Below, piece after piece: positions 1 to 10,338 of a stretch of DNA of 64,000 bases. The DNA lies in NCBI GenBank assembly GCA_964017155.1, contig OZ024854.1, positions 68,251,754 through 68,315,753 on the forward strand, read 5' to 3'. The translations under genes were made by a program, and so were the position numbers. How positions within the stretch are numbered: the first letter of the stretch is position 1; every line of letters begins with the position of its first letter. The notes beneath the pieces were generated by a model. That model did no database searches, had not been told where the DNA came from, and saw only the letters and a list, made by a program, of their open reading frames with translations. The DNA comes from Oasisia sp. SBJ-2009. Lineage: Eukaryota; Annelida; Polychaeta; Sabellida; Siboglinidae.

Positions 1-301
1 AATACTTGTGAGATCATCGATTCCAGGATTTGGGCCGACAATTTCGTTATCAATGTAGCCCACAGTTGTATTACACCAACCCGTCATTAATAAATGGAAA
101 GAGAATGTATAACTCAAAATCTTGACCTGCTGGGATAAATATGACTTCCGAATTGGAACCAGCATATTGGATTTAATCTAAATTGATTCCGCTAGCAAAA
201 GTTGTGGTATTGCAAAATAGAAGAAATCGACGAAATCGACTAAGTACAAGAAACCAACATGAAATCCACGAAAACGACTAAGTCCTACGAGAAATGTGTA
301 C

Positions 302-512
302 GTTATTACATTATCAGGCGAAAGTTATTACATTATCAGGCAAGAGGAGTTTATTACATTATCGGTTGAAAATTATTACATTATCGGTTAGCAAGTTTAT
401 TACATTATCGGTTGATGTTATTACATTATAGGGTGGTTATTACATTATCGGTTGATTTTATTACATTATCGGGTAGTTATTACATTACCGGGCGATTATT
501 ACATTATCGGTT
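302..512. repeat. Irregular tandem repeat with a TTATTACATTATC core
   Basis: About ten units of 19-26 bases share the 13-base core TTATTACATTATC followed by GG, with variable linkers such as GGTTGATT or AGGCAAGAGGAG. The core is far better conserved than the spacing. The array ends where a LINE fragment on the opposite strand begins, so it could be the tail of that element or an independent satellite. Confidence 0.85.
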
Positions 513-514
513 GT

Positions 515-760
515 AACACCCGCCTGCAGAGCGCAGCGATCGGCGAGGCGCGTGCTGGAGTAGCAGTGCCGCGAGATACTCTGGCGTGCCGTCGTATAAA
601 GCCCTGTGCACGAGTACCAGTAGCTTGTATTCGATACGTTTTTCTGACAGGCAGCCAGTGTAATTGCCGCAGTATTGTCGTCATGGACTGCCGGTCACCC
701 CGCCGGATTTGCATAACAATTCGAGCTGCAGACCGCTGGACCATTTCGAGACGGTGCAGG
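515..760 (-). mobile_element. LINE reverse-transcriptase C-terminal fragment, frameshifted
   Basis: The minus strand encodes the segment that follows the RT core in CR1/L2-type non-LTR retrotransposons: a VQRSAARIV block, then LRQLHWLPV, then in a shifted frame EYKLLVLVHRALYDGTPEYL and RRSLRSAG. The frame change shows it is a dead copy. No endonuclease or RT catalytic core is present nearby, so this is a 3' fragment. Confidence 0.7.
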
Positions 761-1107
761 TGACGATTGCTGATGACGAATAGTATCGCATTGAAACTAC
801 TTTAGTATCCAATGACATTAATAATTGCTCTATGTTCGTTTAGTGTTAAAATAAAGGTAATGCTGGTACATACAGGGAGCACTTTCTGTAATTCCTTGTT
901 TAATTGTAGTATTTATAAATGCGAGTAGGAATTGGGAAATCAAGCGGTGCGAAATGGGCCCTCAGGCTACGACACCCGCCACCCACACAGTCATATGTTG
1001 TTTTGGCCGGTTTGTTCGGCGCGCCGTGTTACCTTTGTACTGCTGTCGGTTCTCTTAGAATGTGTCTGTGGAAGCATCGGTGGAATCTCATGGTCGGCTT
1101 AGTGATT

Positions 1108-1597
1108 TGTCACACACACACGCACGCACGCACGCACGCATGCACGCAAACACATGCACACGCACGCACGCATGCACGCAAACACATGCACACACACACA
1201 TGCACACACGCGCACGCACACGCACACGCACACACACTGTTCTGGTTTTACGTCCTATACCAACATTCCTAATTACGACAAAAAGCACGAACACATTCAA
1301 AGGCATGCACGCAAACGCACATACACACGCGCACGCACACGCACGCATGCACGCAAACACATGCACACACGCACATACGCACGCATGCACGCAAACACAT
1401 GCACACACACACATGCACACACGCGCACGCACACACACTGTTCTGGTTTTACGTCCTATACCAACATTCCTAATTACGACAAAAAGCACGAACACATTCA
1501 AACGCATGCACGCAAACGCACACGCGCACGCATGCGCACGCACACGCACGCATGCACGCAAACACATGCACGCACACACGCACACACGCACACACAC

Positions 1598-1635
<38 letters not shown>

Positions 1636-1640
1636 TTTTA
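1108..1640. repeat. CA/ACGC satellite with a ~200-bp higher-order unit
   Basis: Blocks of CA and ACGC dinucleotide-like sequence alternate with a non-simple segment (CTGTTCTGGTTTTACGTCC... ending in ACATTCAAA) that recurs at about 1237, 1438 and 1633. The spacing gives a composite unit of roughly 195-201 bp, so the microsatellite and the unique block were amplified together. The long Thr/His or Cys/Val reading frames here are low-complexity artefacts. Confidence 0.85.
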
Positions 1641-2111
1641 GTTTTACGTCCTATACCAAAATTCCTAATTACGACAATAAAACACGAACACATTCAAACG
1701 CATTTCTTCACCTTAGAGCATCATCACCCCCTAGTACGTCGTCCACCGCTCAGCAAGCTGAAGACGTAGTGCTTCAAAAAACATCTCTTCAGGGCCATTC
1801 GGCAATACCCATCAGACACATGGTAATTTCAAGCAAATAAATGACAACTGGCTCTCGGATTATAAGCATAAAAGTACGTTTTATAGTTTACTAATACATT
1901 GAGCGTATATGCGGACATCGAAAGTAGTCGGCCTTTTTCTTGACGACGTCGCTAAATCATGCGGCGAATCACATAAATGTTACCATTATTTATCTTTTAT
2001 ACCAAACCCGAATGCTACAAAACAAAAATGCTACAGAATAACCTTCATTTTGAATGTCGACAAGAAACATATCACATATATCCAAGATAGATATGTGTAC
2101 GTGACATACAC

Positions 2112-2222
2112 AGGTGTGTGTGTGTGCGTGCGTGCGTGTGCGTGTGTTTGTTTGTGTGTTTGTGCGTGTGTGTGTGTGTGTGTGTGCGTGTGTGTGCGGT
2201 GTTGCTTGTGTGCGTGTGTGTA
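2112..2222. repeat. (GT)n/(GC GT) microsatellite
   Basis: Interrupted GT-rich simple repeat between positions 2112 and 2222, giving spurious Cys/Val reading frames in several frames. Confidence 0.9.
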
Positions 2223-2240
2223 CGAGAATGTCCGCAACGC

Positions 2241-2420
2241 TGCGGTATCGTCGGCAGGATACTCTCTGGTTATCACTGTTCTCACGTATTCTTTGTCTAT
2301 GTTAGTGCATCATCGGGAGGATACTCTCTGGTTATCACTGTTCTCACGTATTCTTTGTCTATGCCATTGCATCATCGGGAGGATACTCTCGGGTGATAAT
2401 ATTTCTCACGTATTCTTTGT
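2241..2420 (-). repeat. 62-bp tandem repeat of the CRADD-like gene's 3' coding end
   Basis: Three copies spaced 62 bp apart (GGATACTCTC at about 2257, 2319 and 2381). The highest-coordinate copy is the real death-domain exon end with its stop codon (TAG, complement at 2359-2361). The two lower copies lie past the stop and repeat the codons for the last residues (REYPPDDA region). Like the ACAD9 array, it repeats a terminal coding segment. Confidence 0.8.
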
Positions 2421-2868
2421 TCACTTGGGCGTCGATCATTAGACTGATGAACTTTCCAACGGTGGCCTGCGTGCCCATTTGACTACGCCAAGCAGAAAAC
2501 ATGGTACTGACTTGTGAGGAAATGATTTGACTTGAAGACTGAAACTGTCTGATTTTCGCCTCACTGAAGCGCATGAATTTTCCGACTTCTAGTATATCAG
2601 GCACTTCCCTCGCGATGAACGTCATCGCTCTCTCGCTGATCACGGCCTGTCGCTGTGTCCTCGTCAGGTCAGTCACCCACCAGTTGGGACTCGGGCTCCG
2701 TCGACGAGCACCCTTTTCCTTGATGGTCATCCGTTCCATGTCTGCATCAGAAACCCCGTCACGCTTACATTTGATTGACTGTCTTTATCATTATTACAGT
2801 ATTAATAGGTTTACAGTCAAAATAACTATGAATAAAGAGGCCCCCCCAAACCATGCCATGTAACCGCA

Positions 2869-2927
<59 letters not shown>

Positions 2928-3858
2928 GGCTTCTTTGTCTTCTTCTTCCTAGCTGATTTTTCACTGTCGATGGAAGATGAGGTCGAGCAGCGCGGTCCTT
3001 GGTAACCCGGGCGACGGCCGATCCGGTATCATGTTTCGTGCAGTTGTACATTTGACGTAAGACCACCAAAATGTGCACGTCCGCCATTACCGCAGACCGC
3101 AGAGTACCTTAAAAAAGCAGCATTATGCACGTTGTCTGGATTTCTGTGAGCACATATGTAGTGTGGAGTGATTATAAATGACGTTTTTGTGCAGCGTGAC
3201 ATCAGAGCTGTCAAATTACGACCGCTGTCATTCGGTGCATTTCTGCGTATTAATACATTTGTCATTTTGCTTGGTGATGTAATCAGGGGCAATCCGTGGG
3301 TGGCTCAAGCAGAAATGGAGGGGTGTAAGGTTTGAATGAACTTTGTGGGAGCCTGAGGTATTAAAAGTTCACGAATTTTCCACTGAACCTCTGTCTGTGG
3401 AGGGTAAACATGCTGTGAAATTGTCAATAAGAGAGCTGATCAAGATTAATAGGAAATGAAGGAAACGTTATAATGGTCGCCTATGGAAAATGCAAATGTG
3501 GTCTTAGGCCATTTCATGGAAGCTGCTAGCAAAAATTGTTGAAGTGCCGCTGGCTTTTGCAAGTTACTAGCGACACTCTCTCGGGGAGCAAATAGAGGTC
3601 TCACACCGGCAAGAACATGTCAAGACAGGCGCAAACCATTTGTCCCTGCAGTGGCTGGTCGAGAGATGTTGGGAATTCCATACATCAACCGCCCTTGATG
3701 CTGCCACAGTGACATGGTTTTCTGGTTAGGGTTTGCTCCCTTAGCCTTCGGTTCTGACAAGAACCTGTACCACAATGCAGTGGTTTACAACTCTGCATGG
3801 CAGGGGCGTCAAACTCCCTGAGGTATTGCAATACCTGCATTGCAATACCTGCATATCC

Positions 3859-3935
<77 letters not shown>

Positions 3936-5155
3936 ATGGACAGCCATGACGTTGTTTGTATATTTTTATTTATTTGTGGTGGCGCCACATGTTGGTTAAC
4001 GAGGTGGTTGATTGGTGGTGATCAACGGTGGAGGGCGCTGTTTGATTAGCTGTGCGGGATCTGGGTTGCGCGGGAAGGATTGGGCACTTGAATTGCCGCT
4101 GTGGAAGCCGGCACACATGTTTTTCGAGTAGCAGCATGATTTGATTTTACCTGTAAGTACCAGTGCTTTAATGTCTCTTTTATAATTAATTGTGTAGTCA
4201 CTATGACGGCTAGTGATTTGAGTAATGATTGAGCATTAATTGGTGTGAGAATTGAGCAGTATTTGCGACGGGTGTTAGGTTTCAAATCAATCCCTCGACC
4301 TCGTGTTAAGTGCACTTATAGTTCACCAGCGTGAACGCTCGCTTATTGTTAGAGCCTCATCCTATTGTAACTTATGTGTACCCTGCGGGATAAGTAATCT
4401 ATTGTGTCACAATAATGTTATGTCAGTCACCACTTAGACGGTTATGTATTTTCTGTACTTTGCGTAATTATTTTGCCTTAAATGCAAAATGGCGGCATGT
4501 GAGGCCCCGGATGTAGTAGTAACGGTGTGGTCGCTAGGGGCAGCACCTGGACACTGTTAACATGAGCAATAATTGGTCATCGTATTTAATTTGTCGGGAC
4601 GATTTAATGTTGCATTAATATGTGTATGCATAATTATATTGTACGTTTCTTTCATGATGCAGGAGTTCTTGCGGTATCCCACTTATGTACCATGGTGCAC
4701 ATTTTATCCTGACTCCTGATTGTGGGCAGGTACTGAGAGTGACTTTTTATATTCATTATCCTTTATATCTGATTAACTTTATATGAACTTAAATGTGTTT
4801 TCCGATGGGGATGTAAGGACAAGGGTTAGTCTTATGTCGGACGGTATATATATTGTATATATATTTGCAGGTGAATGTTGTTCCTGTGTTCTATTGTATA
4901 TATTTTGTGTGTAACGCATGTGTTGTGTTAATTGAGGTCCAAGTAACTAAACATCAGTGAGATGTATTTTCTTAATGACAATGTTAGTCTTGTGTTGGAC
5001 TGTGTATATATTTGCTGGTGGATGTTGTTCCTGTGTTTTATTGTATATGTTTTGAGTGTAACCCATATGTTGTATGGTTACAGGGTCTTCTTCTTTGTGA
5101 TTCTATATGAATAAAGATTTGTGATACGGGGATCCAACGTTTCGAGTCCATCCTT

Positions 5156-5220
<65 letters not shown>

Positions 5221-5711
5221 TGCGGTTACACGGTATGGTACTTTCGTATAACATATAATCTGTGAAATATGTTAACATTACTTTGTGCCACTTAGTTCTC
5301 CAGTATTCATCGCTTTCCAATAAAGATTGATATATACAGATTGTGGAAACATCATAAAATAGCCATTAAGCCATCCACGAGCTCCTCCTTACCTGGTGTG
5401 ATGTCGCCGTCGACACAGTCCTCTCCACCTTTGAGTGGTTTTAATTGGTCTTCCAGATGCTCCTTCACATGGATAAACTTGTCGTCCTGTCCCAATGCAA
5501 CCAGGAATCGTTTGAAAGCATCTTTACCACGCGTTTCCAGTTTTTTAAGAAAGCAAACAACTTGCTCACGGTTTGTGCTTTTAGCCATGATTTCGTCTTC
5601 CATGTCCGAGGTCAGTAGTTCTGCACAGTGGTCAATGAGGTCAACCATGGTTATGTTATCTTTGAGAAACACACGGCTTCTCCGCAGGAGGTCCCTGTGA
5701 CGTTGTTCCAT
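2359..5711 (-). CDS. CRADD/RAIDD-like CARD plus death-domain adaptor, copy 1
   Basis: Two coding exons on the minus strand: 5711-5393 (ATG at 5711, CARD) and 2741-2359 (death domain, stop TAG). The first ends CCAG|GTAAG in phase 1; the second begins after GATGCAG and restores the frame. Predicted protein 233 residues. The CARD begins MEQRHRDLLRRSRVFL and shows LIDHCAELLTSDMEDEI and REQVVCFLKKLETRGKDAF, typical helices of CRADD, caspase-9 or caspase-2 CARDs. The death domain shows ISERAMTFIAREV, VGKFMRFSEAKIRQFQ and MFSAWR..ATVGKFI. CARD followed by DD is the architecture of CRADD (human 199 residues), which links death-domain receptors or PIDD to caspase-2; function here is inferred from architecture. 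An acceptor just upstream of the ATG (GCCTTCCAG) implies an untranslated first exon. The 2.65-kb intron carries an inverted-repeat element and three (TA)n tracts. A close paralogue lies about 5 kb upstream. Confidence 0.85.
2872..2926. repeat. (TA)n followed by (T)n
   Basis: About 40 bases of alternating TA followed by a T tract; lies immediately inside the left arm of the intronic inverted repeat. Confidence 0.95.
3858..3932. repeat. (TA)n microsatellite
   Basis: About 75 bases of uninterrupted TA. On both strands it gives meaningless Ile/Tyr reading frames. Self-complementary, so it can extrude as a cruciform. Confidence 0.95.
4498..5158 (+). mobile_element. Possible solo LTR (weak)
   Basis: The segment starts TGTGAGGCCCCGG and ends CCTTGACA, matching the TG...CA ends of LTRs. 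It contains an AATAAA signal near its end, before GTGATACGGGGATCC. There is no second LTR, primer-binding site or gag/pol frame nearby. The call rests on the ends and signal only. Confidence 0.25.
5158..5214. repeat. (TA)n microsatellite
   Basis: About 55 bases of TA, immediately inside the right arm of the inverted repeat that also brackets the tract near 2880. Confidence 0.95.
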
Positions 5712-5899
5712 GATCTGGAAGGCAGAATAGCCAGATAAAGGCGTTGTGTGTATGCGTGGGTGCGTGCGTGCAAGTGTTGTCGAATTCCATCAACTAACGT
5801 AAATGGTTAACAAAATCCCTAAAATAAATTTGTAATTAATGCCGTGCATAGCATTGTTTCTAAACTGAAGACAATAATGTGAACAATAGGCTAATCTTA

Positions 5900-6120
5900 A
5901 TTTGAAGGAGAGAGGGCGTGAAGGAGAGAGGGGTGAAAATGAGAGAGAGGGAGGGTGTGGAGGAGAGAGTGAGCGAATGAGAGAGAGAGAGGGCGTGAAG
6001 GAGAGAGTGAGTGGGTGGGAAAAACAGAGTGTTTGGATGTGAGAGAGAGGGTGTGGAGGAGAGAGTGAGCGAATGAGAGAGAGAGAGAGGCAGTGAAGGA
6101 GAGAGGGCGTGAATGACGGA
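5900..6120. repeat. GA-rich tandem repeat
   Basis: Purine-rich units of about 25-30 bases built from GAGAGAGAG and GGCGTGAAGGAGAGAG. The opposite strand reads Leu/Ser-rich in a spurious frame. Confidence 0.85.
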
Positions 6121-6289
6121 GATTACAAACATATGTAAGTCGGGAGAAGACGAGGAGGATAATGGAGAATGAGATGAAGAAAAAGAGCTGTAGCTTGTTT
6201 AAGTGCTTCTTTATTAATGGTATAGTCTTCTTCGCTTCCTGTTAGTCTATAATTATAACTGCCACATCGTTTGCTTGTACTAGATTTTT

Positions 6290-7245
6290 CTAATGGCTTC
6301 TTTCGGTGTTTCTTTTTAGACCGTTTCCTCTGTTTTTTTTCAAGGGGACAAATTTATCGACGATGCAGTCAATTTTACTCTTTAAGACATTCGAACATTC
6401 TGCTGTTGTCTTATTCTTCAATATGTTATTCCTGTATTCCTTCGCGAAGTATTTCCTCGTGCACTTATATCTTCCTTTGTGGTTTTCTTTCATGTACTGA
6501 ATTTTTCGATTCTGTTCTCCTTTTACTTTGATGATAAAATATATCTGGTTGTGATCACTACACCCCAGTGGCTCACATATATAGACATTATCAACAAATT
6601 CCTTCTGTGAGGTCAAAACTATGTCTAACACGTTCTCGGCCCTGGTTGGTTCCAGCACGTGTTGAAAAAGGAAACTGTCTTGTTTACAAACTTTTGATCC
6701 TCACTGCCAGTACTCTGTAGAGATGCCCATGGTTAAATCCCCTAAGATAACACAGTCCCGTCTATTCACTTTTTTTTAATAATATTTTGTAGTTTCTCAT
6801 TCTCTTTTATGCTTATTTTGAACTTCCATAAAGTATAACCCAACAGTTTATGTTGATTTTCCTGTCACTATGTTACATCAGACAGCTTCTTCGCATTCTG
6901 CATCTTTTTCTAATTTTATTTCATAAGCCTGGATGGATTCTTCAATATAGAAAATAACTCCACCCCCCCCCCTTCTTCCAATTTTATCTTACCTAAACAT
7001 GAAGGAGAGAACATATCCTGTCATTCCTGATTCAGTATCTGATATATCGGTGGTGGCCCAAGATTCAGTTATACCTATTATGTGAGGGTCGATTTCTTCT
7101 ACAATTATGTTTTGTTCATATATTTTGTTTACTATGTTCCTTGCTTTTAAACAAACACTTTTATAACCAAATTCAGAATTGTTTTCCAGACTATTCTTTG
7201 CTGATTTTTGTGTGCTGTCTTTATCTATGCTTCCAGTATTTGGCT
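6290..7245 (-). mobile_element. CR1-like LINE endonuclease (EEP) remnant
   Basis: Read on the minus strand from about 7245 downward: KSVCLKARNIVNKIYEQN, IDPHIIGITESWAT, an ILGDLTMGIS block at the GDFN position, then RAENVLDIVLTSQKEFVDN and PLGCSDHNQIYF. These are in order the N-terminal region, the E-S/T motif, the central GDFN motif and the SDH motif of apurinic-like endonucleases of CR1/Jockey-type LINEs. Frames are broken between blocks and the GDFN motif is changed, so it is a dead 5' fragment; RT is not attached. Confidence 0.8.
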
Positions 7246-7449
7246 TCTCAGTGAACCCCCCCCCCCCGCGAAACTCGTTTAAGTAGTTGCAACCTGTTCC
7301 ACTGTCAATAGATCAAAGCAGGTTATCAGAAAATAGATTATAATAATTTATAATTATTATCACAAAGTATACATGCCCAGAGTTATTATTATAACGCTTC
7401 GGTATTTAGAATTAACGTATTATCGTGCATGCAAAAGTGTTATTATTAC

Positions 7450-7610
7450 AACCACAGTACTGAAATCACGGACTCGGTTCCGCCCGAATCATTCATGCGA
7501 GACGTGATTGGTACATCATACAACCTAGCGGTTGTTTACTGCGTCTTACAATAAGCAGCCACCTAGCGACTGAACGTGTGTGAGTAGCCTGGCAGATCTA
7601 AACGTATGTG
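7450..7610 (+). repeat. Dispersed ~150-bp repeat, copy A
   Basis: Shares with 8285-8440 and 12410-12540 the landmarks ATCATTCATGCGAGACG, CTAGCGGTTGTTTACTGC, CAGCCACCTAGCGACTGAAC and CTAAACGTA. No coding potential. Followed by (TA)n. Confidence 0.8.
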
Positions 7611-7614
7611 TATG

Positions 7615-8280
7615 CGTGTGTGGAGGGGAGGTTGTATGGGTGTATATGTGGGGTATATAAATATATATTTATATATATATATATATATGCTGCCCTCTTC
7701 CGGCAAGACGATGTGTGAAAGAGTCAGTTTCAATTATAACAATTATAATCGGTGAACTGACCGTCGTTATACTGTGAAAAATCGCATCAGGAGGATGGAG
7801 TATAGATAATTTTATACAGGGGCAAAAAGAACGTGATGGAGAACACTAACTAAGATCAACACTAAGTGTGGCCGCAACAACCTATAGGGGCACATATCGA
7901 AACTACATTGTATTTAGAAATGTAAATAGGCCTGTCCACGTACGTTTTAGTGACACGCGCGAATCTGCAGCAAATACCACTGCTGGAGTACGAAATAACT
8001 ATGGGCGTATAGCGAAACAATAGACACCTACGGCCCCTTCCAAAGTCAGAACACCGAGCGGCTACCTATAGTACGTACCACCACCAGGAAGTGTCCGCCT
8101 TTGGCCTTGGTCTCGGCTCAGAAGGTTACCAGCCGGCTAATGTTCTTCTTTTGAACTTTTTTTTAACTTGAAATTTTATTTCCCGCGTCGTCTGTTACAG
8201 CGACGATATAACCAACAAATATGTTGACAAATAAACACACAGTCTGTGGTATATAAACACGCCAACAGTTTTTTTAATTG
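7615..8280. other. Non-coding stretch
   Basis: No supportable gene. Contains a short (TA)n tract near 7655-7690 and otherwise unremarkable sequence between two copies of the dispersed 150-bp repeat. Confidence 0.5.
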
Positions 8281-8284
8281 TATA

Positions 8285-8438
8285 ACCACAGTATCCAACT
8301 CACGGCTCTAAATCATTCATGCGAGACGATTGGTACATATGCGACTCTAGCGGTTGTTTACTGCATTTTAATTTTACAACAAACAGCCACCTAGCGACTG
8401 AACGTGTGCGTAGACATTGGCAGTTCTAAACGTAGATG

Positions 8439-8440
<2 letters not shown>
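8285..8440 (+). repeat. Dispersed ~150-bp repeat, copy B
   Basis: Same landmarks as copy A (AACCACAGTA start, ATTCATGCGAGACG, CTAGCGGTTGTTTACTGC, CACCTAGCGACTGAACGTG, TTCTAAACGTAGATG). Runs directly into (TA)n at 8442. Confidence 0.8.

Positions 8441-8441
<1 letters not shown>

Positions 8442-8482
<41 letters not shown>
8442..8482. repeat. (TA)n microsatellite
   Basis: About 40 bases of TA at the end of copy B of the dispersed repeat. Confidence 0.95.
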
Positions 8483-8483
<1 letters not shown>

Positions 8484-8942
8484 CAAATATACACGTATGC
8501 ATGAATTAATTTTTTATTGATGGTTATTATTTCTAGTTTTGTTGATTCCCATATTTTGGCGCATGTACAGAGAAAGCAAGTTTGCCAATATTGAACTGAG
8601 TTTTATTAATAAACAGTTGTGAAACAGGTGGTCAAAGACAAAGGGTGCCGGGGACGTCATAGACCGCTGCCGGTGAACTCAGTAAGTTGTTTGTGGAGCA
8701 GAAAGAGCACAATCACGACATCACTTCTTAATCCGCCAAAACAACAAACCATGCAAGCAAGCCACTATGATGTAAATGTCGTGAGTTTGAGATTGAATTT
8801 TGCGCGAGCTCAGGACCCGCCACGGTCGTGACCAGTCACGGTCGTGACCAGTGTTGACGTTTTTATTTTATCACGTTCAGTGACTGGATGTTTTAGGCGG
8901 TTGTCTTTGTGGTTGAATTAGTGACATCATCCAGGGCTACGA

Positions 8943-8998
8943 CATCGCATCATCGGGTGGATACTCTCGGTGTCATTGTTCTCACGGTCTCTTTGAGA
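8943..8998 (-). pseudogene. Relic of a CRADD-like death-domain exon end
   Basis: GCATCATCGGGTGGATACTC followed by TCATTGTTCTCACG matches the last ~50 bases of the death-domain exons at 2359 and 10339 on the same strand, but upstream death-domain sequence is missing. It is therefore a third, truncated trace of the gene family or of its terminal 62-bp repeat, lying between the two intact copies. Confidence 0.6.
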
Positions 8999-9239
8999 TA
9001 AGATAATACAAGACAAGTTAAATGAATATTTATGATATGGCAATTTTACAGTTCGATTGTACAGGTATATTCACGATGAAATCAACACTTCGACACAATA
9101 CCACATTATCACACAATGGTAACACATCTTATTATAAAAAAAACGTAATAACATTAAAAGGGTGTACATTAAAATACAATTAACATAAAAAGTATCCTAA
9201 ATAAAAAATAGTAACATTTAACTGTCTACTAAAATTTGA

Positions 9240-10260
9240 GAACATAATTACCCGTTCTGACAATGTACACCATGGAATTGAAGAGTTGTTTTATAACTAT
9301 CTGTTCGTCATTGGAACGGATAACTCGTTGCAAGACCTCGGGGTATATATGGCACATTTCGACCATTTGGTAATAGCGCATTCATTCACTACGCTTTATT
9401 GTAATAGCGAAATACCCTCTACACAATAATATTCATCGCGTCTGTGGTGCAACGCTGGCCGGTTTACCATCCGCATGATATTCTCGACCGCATACACTGG
9501 AAATATAGTTTTGAAACACCTTTTTGAATTATCTCTATAGTTTATTTACGTAAGTTCGTATGTCATACAAGGCATGGATATTCAACTACACGTCTAATAA
9601 CAGATACATATATTCTAATCAAATAATTTTGATTGATACCAACACGTTTCACTTGCTAAATCGTGTAGTCTCTTTCTTCTTGCCTTTGAAACCGTTTCAT
9701 CTACATGTGCATTCCAACTTCAGATGATGTAGTTACACCCGGAACGTTCACTTGAGAGAGTCTCAAGTGTTAGTTTATTTATATAAATATATGGCATAGA
9801 ATCTACAAAGGCTAAATGCTCTGTCTTTGTAGAAGGATTTTGTTTTGGTTGCAAATTTGAAATATGATGCTGCCGTCAACATATTTATAAATAGAACAGA
9901 ATGTTTGCAAATTGTTGGTATGAACTAAGGGTTTTGGTCCTGATAAAGACCCCCTGGGGAACGCCCCATTGGGATACCCTGGCTTTGACACTGCGTCAAC
10001 GAATTTTACTCTGTGTTCGTGACATAGTAGAAATGCAGCCATCCACCGGACCAGATGTGCTGGTACTTCCATTACAACCTTAATATATCATGGTCAATCA
10101 AATCAAATAATGTGCTATAATCGAGAAATAGCTCTCTTGCAACCATACCCTTTATATTGGTGCTTTCATACAGTTTGTGGAGCATTTCAACAACAGTATC
10201 CGTGGTATAAGTCTCTGTCATTCCTTCAAGCTGCTTAGTGTCGATTTATGGTTTAACATA
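9240..10260 (-). mobile_element. CR1-like LINE reverse-transcriptase remnant
   Basis: Minus-strand blocks in order from 10260: VVEMLHKLYE, ARELFLDYSTLFDLIDHDIL (RT catalytic motif A region), PAHLVRWMAAFL, RVKFVDAVSKPGYPNGAFPR, then IYKYVDGSIIFQICNQ, which is the YVDD motif with the second Asp changed to Gly. Downstream come C-terminal blocks (RRVVEYP, ALHHRRDE-like). Several frame breaks and the lost catalytic Asp show it is inactive. It sits directly downstream of CRADD-like copy 2. Confidence 0.85.
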
Positions 10261-10338
10261 AACGTCGACCATTAACATTAACATCAGTGATTCAAAAAAA
10301 CTTTGCTTCGATTGATGTAAGTGATACGTGTCTAATGT

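Larger units (their letters stand above)
2850..5240. mobile_element. Candidate inverted-repeat element in the CRADD-like copy 1 intron
   Basis: The left flank (CCATGCCATGTAACCGCATT then ATTAATATATA) and the reverse complement of the right flank (CCATACCGTGTAACCGCATT then ATTAATATATA) match over about 31 bp with two differences and continue into (TA)n on the inner side. This suggests a ~2.39-kb element with terminal inverted repeats inserted in the intron. Inside there is no intact reading frame. A ~100-bp direct repeat (about 4825-4925 and 4985-5080) and a possible solo LTR lie within it. No clear target-site duplication was found. Confidence 0.5.

Noticed and set aside
5352..5392. Extension of the CRADD-like copy 1 CARD exon to the stop at 5352
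   Set aside because: A GTAAG donor at 5392 in the same phase as copy 2, and the need to reach the death-domain exon, favour splicing at 5393.
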